Origin: Ophthalmolycus amberensis
Lineage: Eukaryota > Chordata > Actinopteri > Perciformes > Zoarcidae
Assembly: GCA_024529925.1 (NCBI GenBank)
Contig: JAFEUB010001542.1
Coordinates: 485,001 to 549,000 of the forward strand
Length of the DNA: 64,000 bases
Reading direction: 5' to 3'
Of the stretch, positions 49,273-61,614 are shown piece by piece. Below the pieces are notes generated by a model, which was given only the letters and a program-made list of their open reading frames with translations, was not told the origin of the DNA and did no database searches. Positions within the stretch are counted from its first letter, which is position 1. Each line of letters starts with the position of its first letter. Position numbers and translations under genes: made by a program.

Positions 49273-51102
49273 CAGGCCGATATATACCTTGATATTGGCT
49301 ATAATAAAATTCTACTGACGATGGTTCTCCTCCAATATTCAGTAGAACATGTGTTTCTAGTCTCTGATAATGTTTCATTGTAAACAACCAATCAGTGTTT
49401 AAAGCAACAGGAGGAGAGCTAGTAACGTTAGCAGCACCGCTAACGGCTAACCAACAGGAGGAGAGCTAGTAACGTTAGCAGCACCGCTAACGGCTAACCA
49501 ACAGGAGGAGAGCTAGTAACGTTAGCAGCACCGCTAACGGCTAACCAACAGGAGGAGAGCTAGTAACGTTAGCAGCACCGCTAACGGCTAACCAACAGGA
49601 GGAGAGCTAGTAACGTTAGCAGCACCGCTAACGGCTAACCAACAGGAGGAGAGCTAGTAACGTTAGCAGCACCGCTAACGGCTAACCAACAGCGGTTCAC
49701 TTCAGTTACATTATGATGCCTTCAGGCTCTGCTCAGTGAACATGAGTACTGGCTGAAGGTACATTATAACGTTATTATCATGATGTGTTCACATGTCATC
49801 TGTAAAATGTAGTTTTAGTGATAAACTAGAATAAATCCAGTAGTTTGAAGGAGATGTTTTCACATGAATATAAAATAGATATTAGAGATGAATTATGAGC
49901 GGTTTAACTTCCTAACACGAGCTCTAAGCACATTATTATACTTCATTAAATATAATAATGAAGAGATGTATTTTAATCTATAAAAATACAATCTTTTATT
50001 TCCTAATCATTAGAATTGTGTGTTTATGAAGAAAAATGAAGTAGAAGTATAACATTTAGTATTGTTGATGGTTTACAGACTTCAGAGATGTTGAAATGAT
50101 TTTTTGGACGGTTGGATCGTTGTAATCTGCTGTAAGCTGCTCTAATCAAACAAAGGGATCTGTATCTGTTAATATGATCGGTAATTAGGGATCTCTAAAA
50201 GTTATAATTGCTCCTTTTTTCTTTTGTGCTGATCTAATCTGTGCGTTTTATGATCCGTTGCACAACTACAACACAGTGATCCATCAGGGTTGGATTATGA
50301 TTAATCACGGAGCCAAGTCCACATGGGCCAAACAAACAAACCACAAACATTCACCTGAAAGTCATGAACTTCGTAGCCTTTGTCTAAGCGGATCTTCTTT
50401 AGCAGATCCCTCACTGGCATCTTGACCCGGACCCCGGGGTAGACCTTCTCATCGCCGTAAAGGGAACATCTTGAGCCTGGTGAAGACACGATGGAGGACA
50501 AACCTTCAGGTTCAGACGACACAGAATCAGCTCTCCTTTGAACGACACACTGCTTTAGATGGAGGAGGCCAACAGTCATAATCAGACTATATGTTGTACA
50601 AAACAAGCGTTGAGATGACAGGAAGGGGTTTACTTTCCAAGGACTGCAGGAGCAAAAACAATGTTTCATCCTTTTCCTGCTGAATGAAAACCTGATAGTG
50701 GAAACATATTAATCATGACAACTCGTGTCAATATCTGACAAAAAAAACACAAAAAAAGCAGTTGGTGGTTCACATACACAACACACACTACGTTGAAAGT
50801 TTATTAGATGAATCCAGCTTTAATGAAGGCAATAATGCGTTTGTTTTGAGCTGTTTTACAGGTGTTTCAAGCATTACATCACTGCAGTTTCACTTTACCT
50901 TTACCTGCAGCATGCCTTTGCTCATACTATGCCGGGGAACAGGTTCAAGTTGCCAGAATAAGTTACCTTTGGTACCACCGCCCACATCCTGGTCAGTGAA
51001 GCCGGGAACAGGTGAGTGTGTCTTCGGTAGAGGAGAGACACCAGCCGCTGATGTCCCATCACTGGTTTCCTTTAGCTCCCTCCGTTTACACCGTCCTCCC
51101 AT
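42114..51102 (-). CDS. nfkbiz: NF-kappa-B inhibitor zeta-like nuclear ankyrin protein (10 exons, 3' end not found)
   Basis: Atypical nuclear I-kappa-B protein that modulates NF-kappa-B target genes. Exons 50967-51102, 50355-50476, 48505-48529 (25-nt micro-exon), 48081-48127, 47826-47973, 47137-47446, 46168-46273, 45499-45645, 43477-43537 and 42114-42277 join in phase to 422 codons. The start is MGGRCKRREL. Residues 57-73 contain YPGVRVKMPVRDLLKKI, the OCA-type motif shared by NFKBIZ and POU2AF coactivators. A basic cluster near 99-114 (KGKMRAARRSYKRKRS) is a likely nuclear signal. Residues 113-132 are helical/acidic (SIKSLEELAIIVEVLEEDL). The linker is Gly/Asn/Pro-rich. Ankyrin repeats start at HDEHGRTPLHQ (near 257), continue with NTSGKTCLHLSAERGYIRVL, and reach LLQMGSYLHT. 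The last repeats and the stop are missing. NFKBID or BCL3 are less likely because of the OCA motif. Upstream, a non-coding exon may end at the donor near 51234. Confidence 0.85.
42377..42815. repeat. Two diverged direct copies of a short repeat
   Basis: Segments 42377-42505 and 42600-42815 share CTGAAGGGGAACTGA, CCTCATAGAAGA and TCCATCGGTTAGTT in the same order. They lie in the intron between exons 9 and 10 of the NFKBIZ-like gene. The element class is not recognised. Confidence 0.6.
43538..45498. other. NFKBIZ-like intron between exons 8 and 9
   Basis: About 2 kb with no exon or repeat array recognised. Short frames at 44231-44458 and 44872-45267 lack motifs. Confidence 0.5.
45717..45953. 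repeat. 14/15-bp minisatellite
   Basis: About 16 copies of GCTAGCACCACTGGA or GCTAGCTCACTGGA. It lies in the intron between exons 7 and 8 of the NFKBIZ-like gene, 70 bp upstream of the exon 8 acceptor on the minus strand. Confidence 0.95.
46602..46796 (-). mobile_element. hAT (ZBED-type) transposase fragment
   Basis: Minus-strand frame of about 64 codons containing QTSLEEAFARGTAYDKKSK, then RWGDITNAI and CKDLVPLQTVEK, ending at TGA. This is the segment after the BED finger in hAT/ZBED transposases, where TVEKxGF normally follows; here the frame stops after the VEK. Flanking CACGGTAT words and an (AT)11 at 46800 suggest a decayed element. It lies in the intron between exons 6 and 7 of the NFKBIZ-like gene. 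Confidence 0.75.
48835..49186. repeat. (CATA)n/(CGTA)n tetranucleotide array
   Basis: About 350 bp of CATA and CGTA tetramers in irregular order. Open frames (THTYIRTY on plus, MYVCMYVR on minus) arise from the 4-bp period. In the intron between exons 2 and 3 of the NFKBIZ-like gene. Confidence 0.97.
49195..49287. other. Perfect 18-bp inverted repeat around a TA tract
   Basis: GTATATATCGGCCTGTAT at 49195-49212 and its exact reverse complement at 49270-49287 flank ATCGGTCGGGCTCTATA and a TA repeat. The GATATATCGGCC words resemble ends of fish MITEs. It probably represents a collapsed inverted-repeat element. Confidence 0.6.
49405..49686. repeat. 47-bp minisatellite, 6 identical copies
   Basis: Unit beginning CAACAGGAGGAGAGCTAGTA and ending CACCGCTAACGGCTAAC, repeated six times without a visible mismatch. 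The identity implies very recent expansion or homogenisation. In an intron of the NFKBIZ-like gene. Confidence 0.95.
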
Positions 51103-51327
51103 TCTGGACAACTTGTAACCGAAAAAATAAAACGTTTTAATTAAAAAAACAAAGTTCAGCTGTCTCATGTTTCAGAGTTTAAAGTACGTACCCAGTTCCT
51201 GTGCTTTTGGCTCAGCAGCAGCGAACAGCTCACCTGTGAGGAGTGTGTCCGGCAACATGACAACAGTTGTACCAACGAAGAAGACGACCACGCCCACTGC
51301 TGGAGGCAAACTACTGCCGCGCCCATT

Positions 51328-51516
51328 TTCTTCTTCTTCTTCTTCTTCTTCTTCTTCTTCTTCTTCTTCTTCTTCTTCTTCTTCTTCTTCTTCTTCTTCT
51401 TCTTCTTCTTCTTCTTCTTCTTCTTCTTCTTCTTCTTCTTCTTCTTCTTCTTCTTCTTCTTCTTCTCCTCCTCCTCCTCCTCCTCCTCCTCCTCCTCCTC
51501 CTCTTCCTCTTCCTCC
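51328..51516. repeat. (TTC)46 followed by (TCC)n, upstream of the NFKBIZ-like gene
   Basis: 138 bp of pure TTC then about 50 bp of TCC with a few TTCC. On the coding strand of the minus-strand gene it reads GGA then GAA. It lies about 225 bp upstream of the start codon and close to the probable first exon. Long GAA/TTC tracts can form triplexes. Frames giving poly-Ser, poly-Leu or poly-Glu are artefacts. Confidence 0.97.
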
Positions 51517-51734
51517 TTTTGCTTTTAATGGCGGTTGGTAAACAGCTTTCGTGGGCGCCAATAGAATACAGAACAGCGACAGACGGTGTAATTACTGCAG
51601 AACAACAATAATAATGATAAGAAGAAGAAGAATAACTTTATTTACATAGCACTTTTAAAAACAGAGTTTACAAAGCACTTTGATTGACAAAGCAAAACAT
51701 ATTAAGGTAAAAGTTAAACCCTGATAAAAACATA

Positions 51735-52031
51735 TCTGGACTGAGGAGGAGTGACTGGAGACTGTCTCTGGTAGAGACCTGTCAATCACCATATAGCCCC
51801 GCCCTAAAGCATCCCCTGCTTCATGGTCTGTGTGACTCTAAATGGACCATAATGTACTAAATGAACATCATGCTGTATTGAAGAAGACTTGAAACTAGAG
51901 ATTGAGACCATAAACTCATGTTTACAATGTTTACTGAGGTAATAAATCAAGAGAGAAGTAGAGTCATTTTCTCATAGACTTCTATACAACCAGAGGAGTC
52001 GCCCCCTGGTGGACACTGGAGAGAATGCAAA
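51735..52031 (+). repeat. Dispersed element R, copy 6 (5'-truncated)
   Basis: Begins at CATATCTGGACTGAGGAGG and runs to CCCCCTGGTGGACACTGGAG. The CTCF-like motif is on the minus strand at 51998-52012. Confidence 0.85.
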
Positions 52032-54292
52032 GTTTGCAGCCTGGTTGGGTCGAAGATATTTGAAGACAGTGATGTTCTTTTTCTCCCATTGATCTTCATG
52101 ACCGTTTGAGTAAGACGTGCTAGCTTAGACTATATCGCCATACTTGTACACCTTCTAAAAACCATTTGAAGAATCAGAATCATATTTACATCATAGCGTG
52201 TAAGTCAGCTGTCTCAGACTTTGACCTCTGGGGCCTCAAAGTATAATCTGTGCAAAGATGGAGCGACGTCTGACAAACGGCTCGGAGGCACGAAGTTACA
52301 TAATGCTGGAACTTCAGCAAAACTGTTGACCTTAAACTCTCTCCATCTCTCCCATGTTATAAGAAGACGGTGACTTCAGTCACCATGAACGACATGCTTT
52401 ATATTTTACAGCGAGAATATTTCCTAGTAAACTTTAAGATGAACAATATTGGCTCCCACCAGCTGTGTGATATCGTCACAAACCAAACCTCTGGAAAAAA
52501 AGATGAGATTTGGCTCAAATCGTTAACCGCTAGCTCGCCTTTTTTTTGCTTCACGTGTTTGTTGTTATTCAACTGGGTGAAGAACATACTTACATACTTT
52601 CATAATCTCATGCGTCTTTCTGTGACGATTACCAAAAGAGAAAGCAGCAACACCACACGGTAAGAATGGACAAACGTCACCGTCGGATTGTCACCTGTGT
52701 TGAACCTTTCAAAGTTGCCCAACCTTTGTTCTTCTTCTCGCACAGATGTGACACAAAGTGGCTGAGAAAATGCCACAAGTTCCAAACTGATGATGTAAGC
52801 GTTAACATATGACATGTATCAGATGTCACAATCCTACCTGTGGGTTCCAAACACAAAGTTGTCTCCTTGTTTGAAACTGCAGGTTTTATGAATCAAAGAA
52901 ACTAAATGATTCTAGTTTCCCCCCCCCCCCTCCTGACTTTGTAGGAACTTTTTTGGGGACCCCAGGCTCCACCGGTCCACCTTTCATCTCCCTCTGGTGG
53001 ATCTGGGGATTCTCCAGACCGGCTCGCCCACCGCAAACACCACAGATGGGTGTGAGTTGTGCAAACAGGGTTCTGTCACCAGGAAGCACTGGCAGAGAAT
53101 AAGTGGAAGCTTGACTCATGGTGATTCTTCTTGTGCAGCACATCGGTCACGTCTGTTCTATGGTGTGTTGTTAAACGATAGCGATGGTGGAGGTGAACGC
53201 TTCCTCCACCTGCTGTTTACATTTCTCCTCCAATAAACATGTCAAAGCACAACAGGGACATAAATACACCTTCTCAGTTACTAATTACACATCCAGCAGA
53301 TGACAATGGTCCAATATTCACTCATGAATTATGATAATAATGATAGTAATTATAATAATCATCATTATTACATTGTTGTTATTATCAGTCGTTTTATGAT
53401 TATTATAATGTTAGTATTATATAACAATAATTATTTTGTATTATTATCTAGAAAGAAAGAAAGAATAAATAAAATAACAATAATAATAATATAATTATAG
53501 AATGATAATTATGATTATTTTCTAAAAAGAAAGAAGGACGATATATAATAAAGATAACATGAATATATATAATCCTAATCACAATAATGATTATATATAT
53601 TCATATTATCTTTCTTTCTCTCAGTAATGATGAAAGGATATGTAATAAACTATGACACTAAAGCGTTGCTCTGCCTGAAGACTGATCTGCCTGCAGCGTT
53701 TGTTCCTCTGTCCATAGAATGAAGCTTCACTGGAGCCAATGAGAGCTGAGCTGCAACACAACAATGACAAACTAAATAAAGAAATGAAAGGATCCTCCAG
53801 CTCTCACACATCTCTTTAACACTCTTTATCGTGTTTGTTTCCAACGTGCTGTCTGCAGTCTGTCTTGCTTCTCTCGCATCATCTCCTCATGGAGCTCCAT
53901 CTTCAGAGATGTTGTTTTTATGTCCAGCTCTTTAGCGCCATCTCGTGCTTCAGCATCTTCTCATGCGCTTCTTGTTTGCATGACGTGTAGCTGTGAGAGC
54001 CAACCAGCAGGTGGCAGTAGTGCATAAGACTTGAACACCATATTCCATATTCCATATTCTTTTATTCATTCCTTATTCTGAGTTAGTTTCTTGTTCTTGC
54101 TGCTGCCCCTCTGACCATCAGCGTGCACAGAAGCAGTTCAACAGGCTCGTTGCTGAGGCTGCAGACGCACAGAGAAACAGAAAAGCAAAGTCATGACCGA
54201 TATTAGTCAAACAAATGTCACAACATGCCTCGACGGTATAGAAAGGAACAATGCGTGCACCTTTGTGCCCTCGAATAATATGAACTCCAGTG
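52032..54292. other. Intergenic stretch without recognised genes
   Basis: Contains a C-run near 52920 and a very AT-rich block of AAT/AATA words (53320-53620). A possible coiled-coil-like frame at about 53822-53925 on the minus strand is broken by a frameshift and not assigned. Confidence 0.5.
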
Positions 54293-54353
54293 TGTGTGTG
54301 TGTGTGTGTGTGTGCGTGTGTGTGCGTGTGTGTGTGTGCGTGTGTGTGTGTCA
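54293..54353. repeat. (TG)n microsatellite
   Basis: About 60 bp of TG with TGCG interruptions. A second TG tract lies at 54494-54527. Confidence 0.95.
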
Positions 54354-54489
54354 TTAAATCCGGGTTCACTCTGCAGAAACTGTACAAGCCCTCACTTGTG
54401 TGGAGAGCAGATCGCGTTCATTAGCTGAGTTTCTGTGTGAATACTTTCACTGCAGCTCCCGGCAATGCTTTTGACTCACAATGCTCTTC

Positions 54490-54527
<38 letters not shown>

Positions 54528-54925
54528 ATGTGTGTCGGTGCTTGTTATCACAAAACATGTTTGAATGCGTCACCACAAATACAAAAAAAGCAGAAAGTAA
54601 CAGTCGAGTTATCTGCGGATAAAGCAAGTCTGAGTTGTTGGTGAAACCTGGATTATAGTGAGTTCTTCTAATCATTCTAATCACAGTTCTGTTGGATGTA
54701 GGTCACGTTAATAATCCCAAACTTCTCAATGAATGAACGATAAACCAACTGTGAGTCACTCTCACAAGAGGACAATTTGTATTTAAAGCAAATAGCAACA
54801 TTTCTGATCCATTACTCAGTTTGTTTGAATTCTCGTCACCTGATCTGACCTGCAGGAACCTTTATGTGCATGTTGAGTGTTTCATAACCCGCCATTCAAT
54901 GCCTTTAATGCAGTGAGACCGACAG

Positions 54926-55310
54926 CCTGCCTGTCTGTCTGTCTGTCTGTCTGTCTGTTGCCTGTCTGTCTATCTGTCTGTCTGTCTCTCTGTCTGTCTC
55001 TCTGTCTGTCTGCCTGTCTGTCTATCTGTCTCTCTGTCTGTCTGTCTGTCTGTTGCCTGTCTGTCTATCTGTCTGTCTGTCTCTCTGTCTGTCTCTCTCT
55101 CTGTCTGTCTGTCTGTCTGTCTCTCTGTCTGTCTGTCTGTCTGCCTGTCTGTCTCTCTGTCTGTTGCCTGTCTGTCTGTCTCTCTGTCTGTCTGTTGCCT
55201 GTCTGTCTGTCTGTCTGTCTCTCTGTCTGTTGCCTGTCTGTCTGTCTGTCTGTTGCCTGTCTGTCTCTCTGTCTGTCTGTCTGTCTGTCTGTCTGTTGCC
55301 TGTCTGTCTC

Positions 55311-55353
<43 letters not shown>

Positions 55354-55356
55354 GCC

Positions 55357-55389
<33 letters not shown>

Positions 55390-55502
55390 GTCTGTTGCCT
55401 GTCTGTCTGTCTGTCTGTTGCCTGTCTGTCTCTCTGTCTGTCTGTCTGTCTGTCTGTCTGTTGCCTGTCTGCCTGTCTGTCTGTCTGTTGCCTGTCTGTC
55501 TC

Positions 55503-55541
<39 letters not shown>

Positions 55542-55573
55542 GCCTGTCTGTCTGTCTGTTGCCTGTCTGTCTC

Positions 55574-55606
<33 letters not shown>

Positions 55607-55691
55607 TGCCTGTCTGTCTCTCTGTCTGTCTGCCTGTCTGTCTGTCTCTCTGTCTGTCTGCCTGTCTGTCTGTCTGTTGCCTGTCTGTCTC

Positions 55692-55724
<33 letters not shown>

Positions 55725-55815
55725 TGCCTGTCTGTCTCTCTGTCTGTCTGTTGCCTGTCTGCCTGTCTGTCTGTCTGTCTCTCTGTCTGTCTGTCTGCCT
55801 GTCTGTCTGTCTGCC

Positions 55816-55850
<35 letters not shown>

Positions 55851-55870
55851 TGCCTGTCTGTCTGTCTGCC

Positions 55871-55903
<33 letters not shown>

Positions 55904-55906
55904 GCC

Positions 55907-55937
<31 letters not shown>

Positions 55938-56136
55938 TGCCTGTCTGCCTGTCTGTCTGTCTGTCTCTCTGTCTGTCTGTCTGTCTGCCTGTCTGTCTGT
56001 CTGCCTGTCTGTCTGTCTGTCTGCCTGTCTGTCTGTCTGTTGCCTGTCTGTCTGTCTGTCTGTCTGTCTCTCTGTCTGTCTGTCTGCCTGTCTGTCTGTC
56101 TGCCTGTCTGTCTGTCTGCCTGTCTGTCTGTCTGCC

Positions 56137-56175
<39 letters not shown>

Positions 56176-56223
56176 TGCCTGTCTGTCTGTCTGCCTGTCT
56201 GTCTGTCTGTCTGTCTGTCTGCC

Positions 56224-56262
<39 letters not shown>

Positions 56263-56314
56263 TGCCTGTCTGTCTGTCTGCCTGTCTGTCTGTCTGCCTG
56301 TCTGTCTGTCTGCC

Positions 56315-56353
<39 letters not shown>

Positions 56354-56385
56354 TGCCTGTCTGTCTGTCTGCCTGTCTGTCTGCC

Positions 56386-56420
<35 letters not shown>

Positions 56421-56472
56421 TGCCTGTCTGTCTGTCTGCCTGTCTGTCTGTCTGTCTGTCTGTCTGTCTGCC

Positions 56473-56507
<35 letters not shown>

Positions 56508-56658
56508 TGCCTGTCTGCCTGTCTGTCTGTCTGCCTGTCTGTCTGTCTGTCTGTCTGTCTGCCTGTCTGTCTGTCTGTCTGTCTGTCTGCCTGTCTGTCT
56601 GTCTGCCTGTCTGTCTGTCTGCCTGTCTGTCTGTCTGTTGCCTGTCTGTCTGTCTGTC
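54926..56658. repeat. 1.73-kb (CTGT)n array
   Basis: Tetranucleotide CTGT/TGTC array interrupted by CTGC, CTCT and GTTGCC at semi-regular spacing. The recurring block with GTTGCCTGTCTG shows higher-order duplication. It is open in three plus frames and at least one minus frame for over 500 codons, purely because the array lacks stop triplets. Confidence 0.98.
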
Positions 56659-57170
56659 ATGTGACCGGTTACTTGAACAGGGAGCTGATGTTTAACTAAG
56701 ATAGAGTGTAAAAGCACCTGGCACAGCATTCCGCTGCTCAGAAACCAAAAAGGGAAGTTCCATAACTTCCTGAATGTTGCCGCCACACTGATGCCTTCAA
56801 GAGGTCATCAAAAGAGGCCAAGAATTCATGTTTTTATTTTTTATTTATTTAATGTTTGGCCGAATATTCACTGCATGGAGCCCTTGGTTTGTTTCATCTG
56901 TTGTACATGTTGCGTCATCGTTCCTTTATGTTTTATTCATCGTTTTTATTATTTTAGGCGAGTTCAGCAGTGGAGAAGTATTCTGATCCTTTACTGAGTA
57001 AAAGTAGCAATACAACAGAGTAAATATGCTCCATTACAAGTACAACTACTGAAATCAAAATAATATTGAAGTAGAATTATTACATTTACCTTAAAAAAAC
57101 TTTAAATTTGCAAAAATCTCAAATTAAAATGTACAACCTTATAATCCTCATACACATACAGGTACAAACC

Positions 57171-57480
57171 ATAGATAGTATATATAAGAAGTGGACCTAT
57201 AGTCATGACGTCTGAAGCCTCGAGTTTGGCATTTTGGCCGTCGCCATCTTGTTGTTTTGCAGCCAGTGAACAGAAGTGAGCATATCTGGACTGAGGAGGA
57301 GTGACGTAGAGACCTGTCAATCACCGTGTAGCCCCGCCCTAAAGCATCCCCGTGCTTTATGGTCTGTTTGACTCTAAATGGACCACAATGTACTAAATGG
57401 ACATCATGCTCATAGACTTCTATACAACCAGAGGAGTCGCCCCCTGGTGGCCACTAGAGAGAATGCAGCTTTAACACGTG
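57171..57480 (+). repeat. Dispersed element R, copy 7 (internally deleted)
   Basis: Starts ATAGTATATATAAGAAGTGG, runs through GGCCGTCGCCATCTTG and skips the section after GGACATCATGCT before resuming at CATAGACTTCTATACAAC. It retains the CTCF-like motif on the minus strand at 57436-57450. Confidence 0.85.
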
Positions 57481-58687
57481 ATGTCGTCTGGTTAGATACA
57501 ATTTGACTTCCACATTTAATTTAAACCATCCTCAGCATTAGACGCAGTCTGCTGCTGGGGTTCAGTGTCTCGCTCAAGGAGAACTGAACTCACAGCAAGT
57601 CTAGATGTTGATTATTGAAACTGTTGAAAGTATTAAAGCTACGGTAGGTAATTAATATAATATAATTTAATTTATTTATGTTGTAGCGAGTGCTGCTCTC
57701 TACTTTCATTGGAAAAGAGTTGTCAACACTGCGCTGCGTGTTTAAGGTTGGATAATTTTTTTTAATCTAGCGAACTCTTGCTAGTTTGTCAATATTACCA
57801 ACTTGAGTTTTAAATACCACAAAATGTAAATACTAACCTCTACTTCGTCACCTCCACCATGAACCTGCCCTGGTGAGCAGGGAGACAATGGACTGATGTG
57901 TTGATCATTTTTGGGGATGTTTCTAGATGTTTCTAGATGTTTTCTCTTTGTTCCTTTTGTCACCAGATTATTTGATAAGAAAGTTTTTATTCCAGACAAG
58001 ATAATAACATTTGATCTTCTGCCGCAAAGCAGAATCTACATCTTCTTTAACATTTATTTTTGCTACATTGCTCTGTTATTACATGCTGCATACTCTCTTA
58101 AAAACACAGAGTCCATGAATGATAGAAGGACCTTCAATGAAAAAACGAAGCGATCAGATTTGAATATCTGCTGGATGAGTTAAACATTAACCTGAACAAT
58201 CCACTCGGGGACTTCCCACATGAGTCTTCACACCGCAGAGCCACGAACGTTCATGTGAACTTACGAACTTGCTCCTCTGAGGAGAAGAGCGTGATGACAG
58301 AATACGTGCTTGTGATTCCTTCGTCCTCTCTCACTGTTTTACCATTTGTTCAACGGCTGCAGCTGTGCAAGCACTTTGCAGCTTTTTTCTTTCTTCTCCT
58401 CTCTAAAAGTGTTTGTTTCAGGCCCTCTGAGCTCCAAACCTGGATCCTCTGCACAGGTGAAGGGCCATCCAGTAAACCAGAGCCATCCAACACACACTTT
58501 TACCAACACGTGTGTTGTGTGTGTGTGTGTGTGTGCGTGACAGGGAGAGAGTGTCAGTAAGTGAAAGGTGAAAGTGAAGCCACAGCCCCCAGAGCAGATT
58601 TATTTGCTCTGCAGGTCGAGGCGTGTTTCAGGCCCTTTAAGGCCTGGCATGTACACACAGGTCAAGACGGAGCAGCGCTGGAGCCTG
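57481..58687. other. Intergenic stretch without recognised genes
   Basis: AT-rich unique-looking DNA, with a short TG tract at 58515-58538. No coding family was recognised. Confidence 0.5.
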
Positions 58688-60156
<1,469 letters not shown>

Positions 60157-60590
60157 CTTGCATTCTCGCTAGTGTTCACCAGGGGGCGACTCCTCTGGTT
60201 GTATAGAAGTCTATGAGAACATGACTCTACTTCTCTCTTGATTTATTACCTCAGTAAACATTGTAAACATGAGTTTATGGTCTCAATCTCTAGTTTCAAG
60301 TCTTCTTCAATACAGCATGATGTTCATTTAGTACATGATGGTCCATTTAGAGTCAAACAGACCATAAAGCAGGGGATGCTTTAGGGCGGGGCTACACGGT
60401 GATTGACAGGTCTCTACCAGAGACGTATACGGCGTCTCTAAGTCACTCCTCCTCAGGCCAGATATGCTCACTTCTGTTAAAAAAACATGATAGCGACGGA
60501 CAAAATGCCGAAGTTGAGGCTTCAGAACGTCAGTCCACAAACCGATGAGTGACGTCGTGACGGCTACGTCCACCTCTTACACACAGTCTG
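60157..60590 (-). repeat. Dispersed element R, copy 8 (nearly full length)
   Basis: Minus-orientation copy from TTGCATTCTCGCTAGTG to GGCTACGTCCACCTCTTA on the plus strand. Its CTCF-like motif at 60176-60190 has one change (TCACCAGGGGGCGAC). Confidence 0.87.
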
Positions 60591-61074
60591 TGGGTCGGAC
60601 CCAGCCAGCTCAGCCGTCGCCCTGTATTTAGCTTCTTTTAAAACTGATGACATGACAGCAGTTGAAGACCTCTGGAACCTCTGGAAGGAATGTGGCAGTT
60701 TCTCCCCTGATACAGTGAGATGCTATCTGACTTGACATGTTTACTCTTCAAAGTAGTAAGCACTGCTTTTCTATTTGAAAAAAAACATGTTGTGAATTCA
60801 TACATCTCCATCACTTATTTCTTTACATTAAGGTAGTTAACGATCCTCAGGCTCTTGTGTGCACTTGTAGTTGACATAAGACCTGAGATAGGAATCCGCT
60901 GACTCTGTCTGGGTCAGTCGAGCTTCTGATGGAGGTAGCAGCCCAAAGTGAAAGCAGTGGTGAGACCATCAGTGGTGAAACCCTGCAGCCCACGGGCTAA
61001 CCTGACAAATGAGGCTCCCAATGAGAAACAACTGTTTCCTTCACGGACAGATGGCTCCATCTTTGTAAACACAC

Positions 61075-61116
61075 CAGATAACTGGCCTCAAAGAGTGCTT
61101 TGAGGCCAGTTATCTG
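61075..61116. other. Perfect 19-bp hairpin with a 4-nt loop
   Basis: CAGATAACTGGCCTCAAAG and its exact reverse complement are separated by AGTG. The stem ends sharply. It is too short for a typical microRNA precursor and has no U-run for a terminator role. The function is unknown. Confidence 0.8.
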
Positions 61117-61614
61117 CACTGATAACTGAATGACACACTGCTGAAGCAAATCCAGACCACACTAATTTGAACACCAATGATGTCTGGGCGAACACCTCGT
61201 TACGAGCTCTCCCCTCTTTGCATCTGCATCACCCAACACTTTGCATCCCTCAGGGCTCACATTCAAAATCCAACGGATTAATGGACGCATTAGAGCTGCA
61301 GGGAAACCCGGCATGAAGATGTAAATCTGGGCTTTTTCTCCACTCTGAGTCTTATATTGCTGAGCAACTTATGATCCTCAGGACAGCAAGAGGTGAAGGG
61401 AGTTAACCCAACTTTTATTTGCAATTAAGAGATTATAATATATTTAAGGCGCACATGAACCTTTATGATTTAAATGTGTATCTAATAGAGAGCTGCAGGG
61501 ATGAGGTAGTAAAGAAACGTTTCAGGTTTAGCTCATCAAAATAATCTTCACTAATGAACTCCACTTTTATGATGTTTGAAGCGTAAAGTAAAAAGCTAAC
61601 ATTTAAAGGAAAGC
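61117..61614. other. Unique stretch left of the 42-bp array
   Basis: No gene, repeat or RNA signal was recognised in this ~500 bp. Confidence 0.5.

Noticed and set aside
51167..51611. Poly-Ser, poly-Leu and poly-Glu frames
   Set aside because: Artefacts of (TTC)n and (TCC)n; the real coding exon of the neighbouring gene is 50967-51102.
53822..53925. Minus-strand coiled-coil-like text (ELDIKTTSLKMELHEEMM)
   Set aside because: Short, needs a frameshift to extend upstream, and no family is recognised. Possibly a decayed transposon-derived protein end, but unsupported.
54877..56786. Very long open frames (480-595 codons) on both strands
   Set aside because: They are translations of the CTGT array, which contains no stop triplets. 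Composition is only a few residues (C, L, S, V or D, R, Q, T), with no homology or splice context.
61075..61116. MicroRNA precursor
   Set aside because: The stem is only 19 bp with a 4-nt loop and is not extended on either side, too short for a normal precursor.
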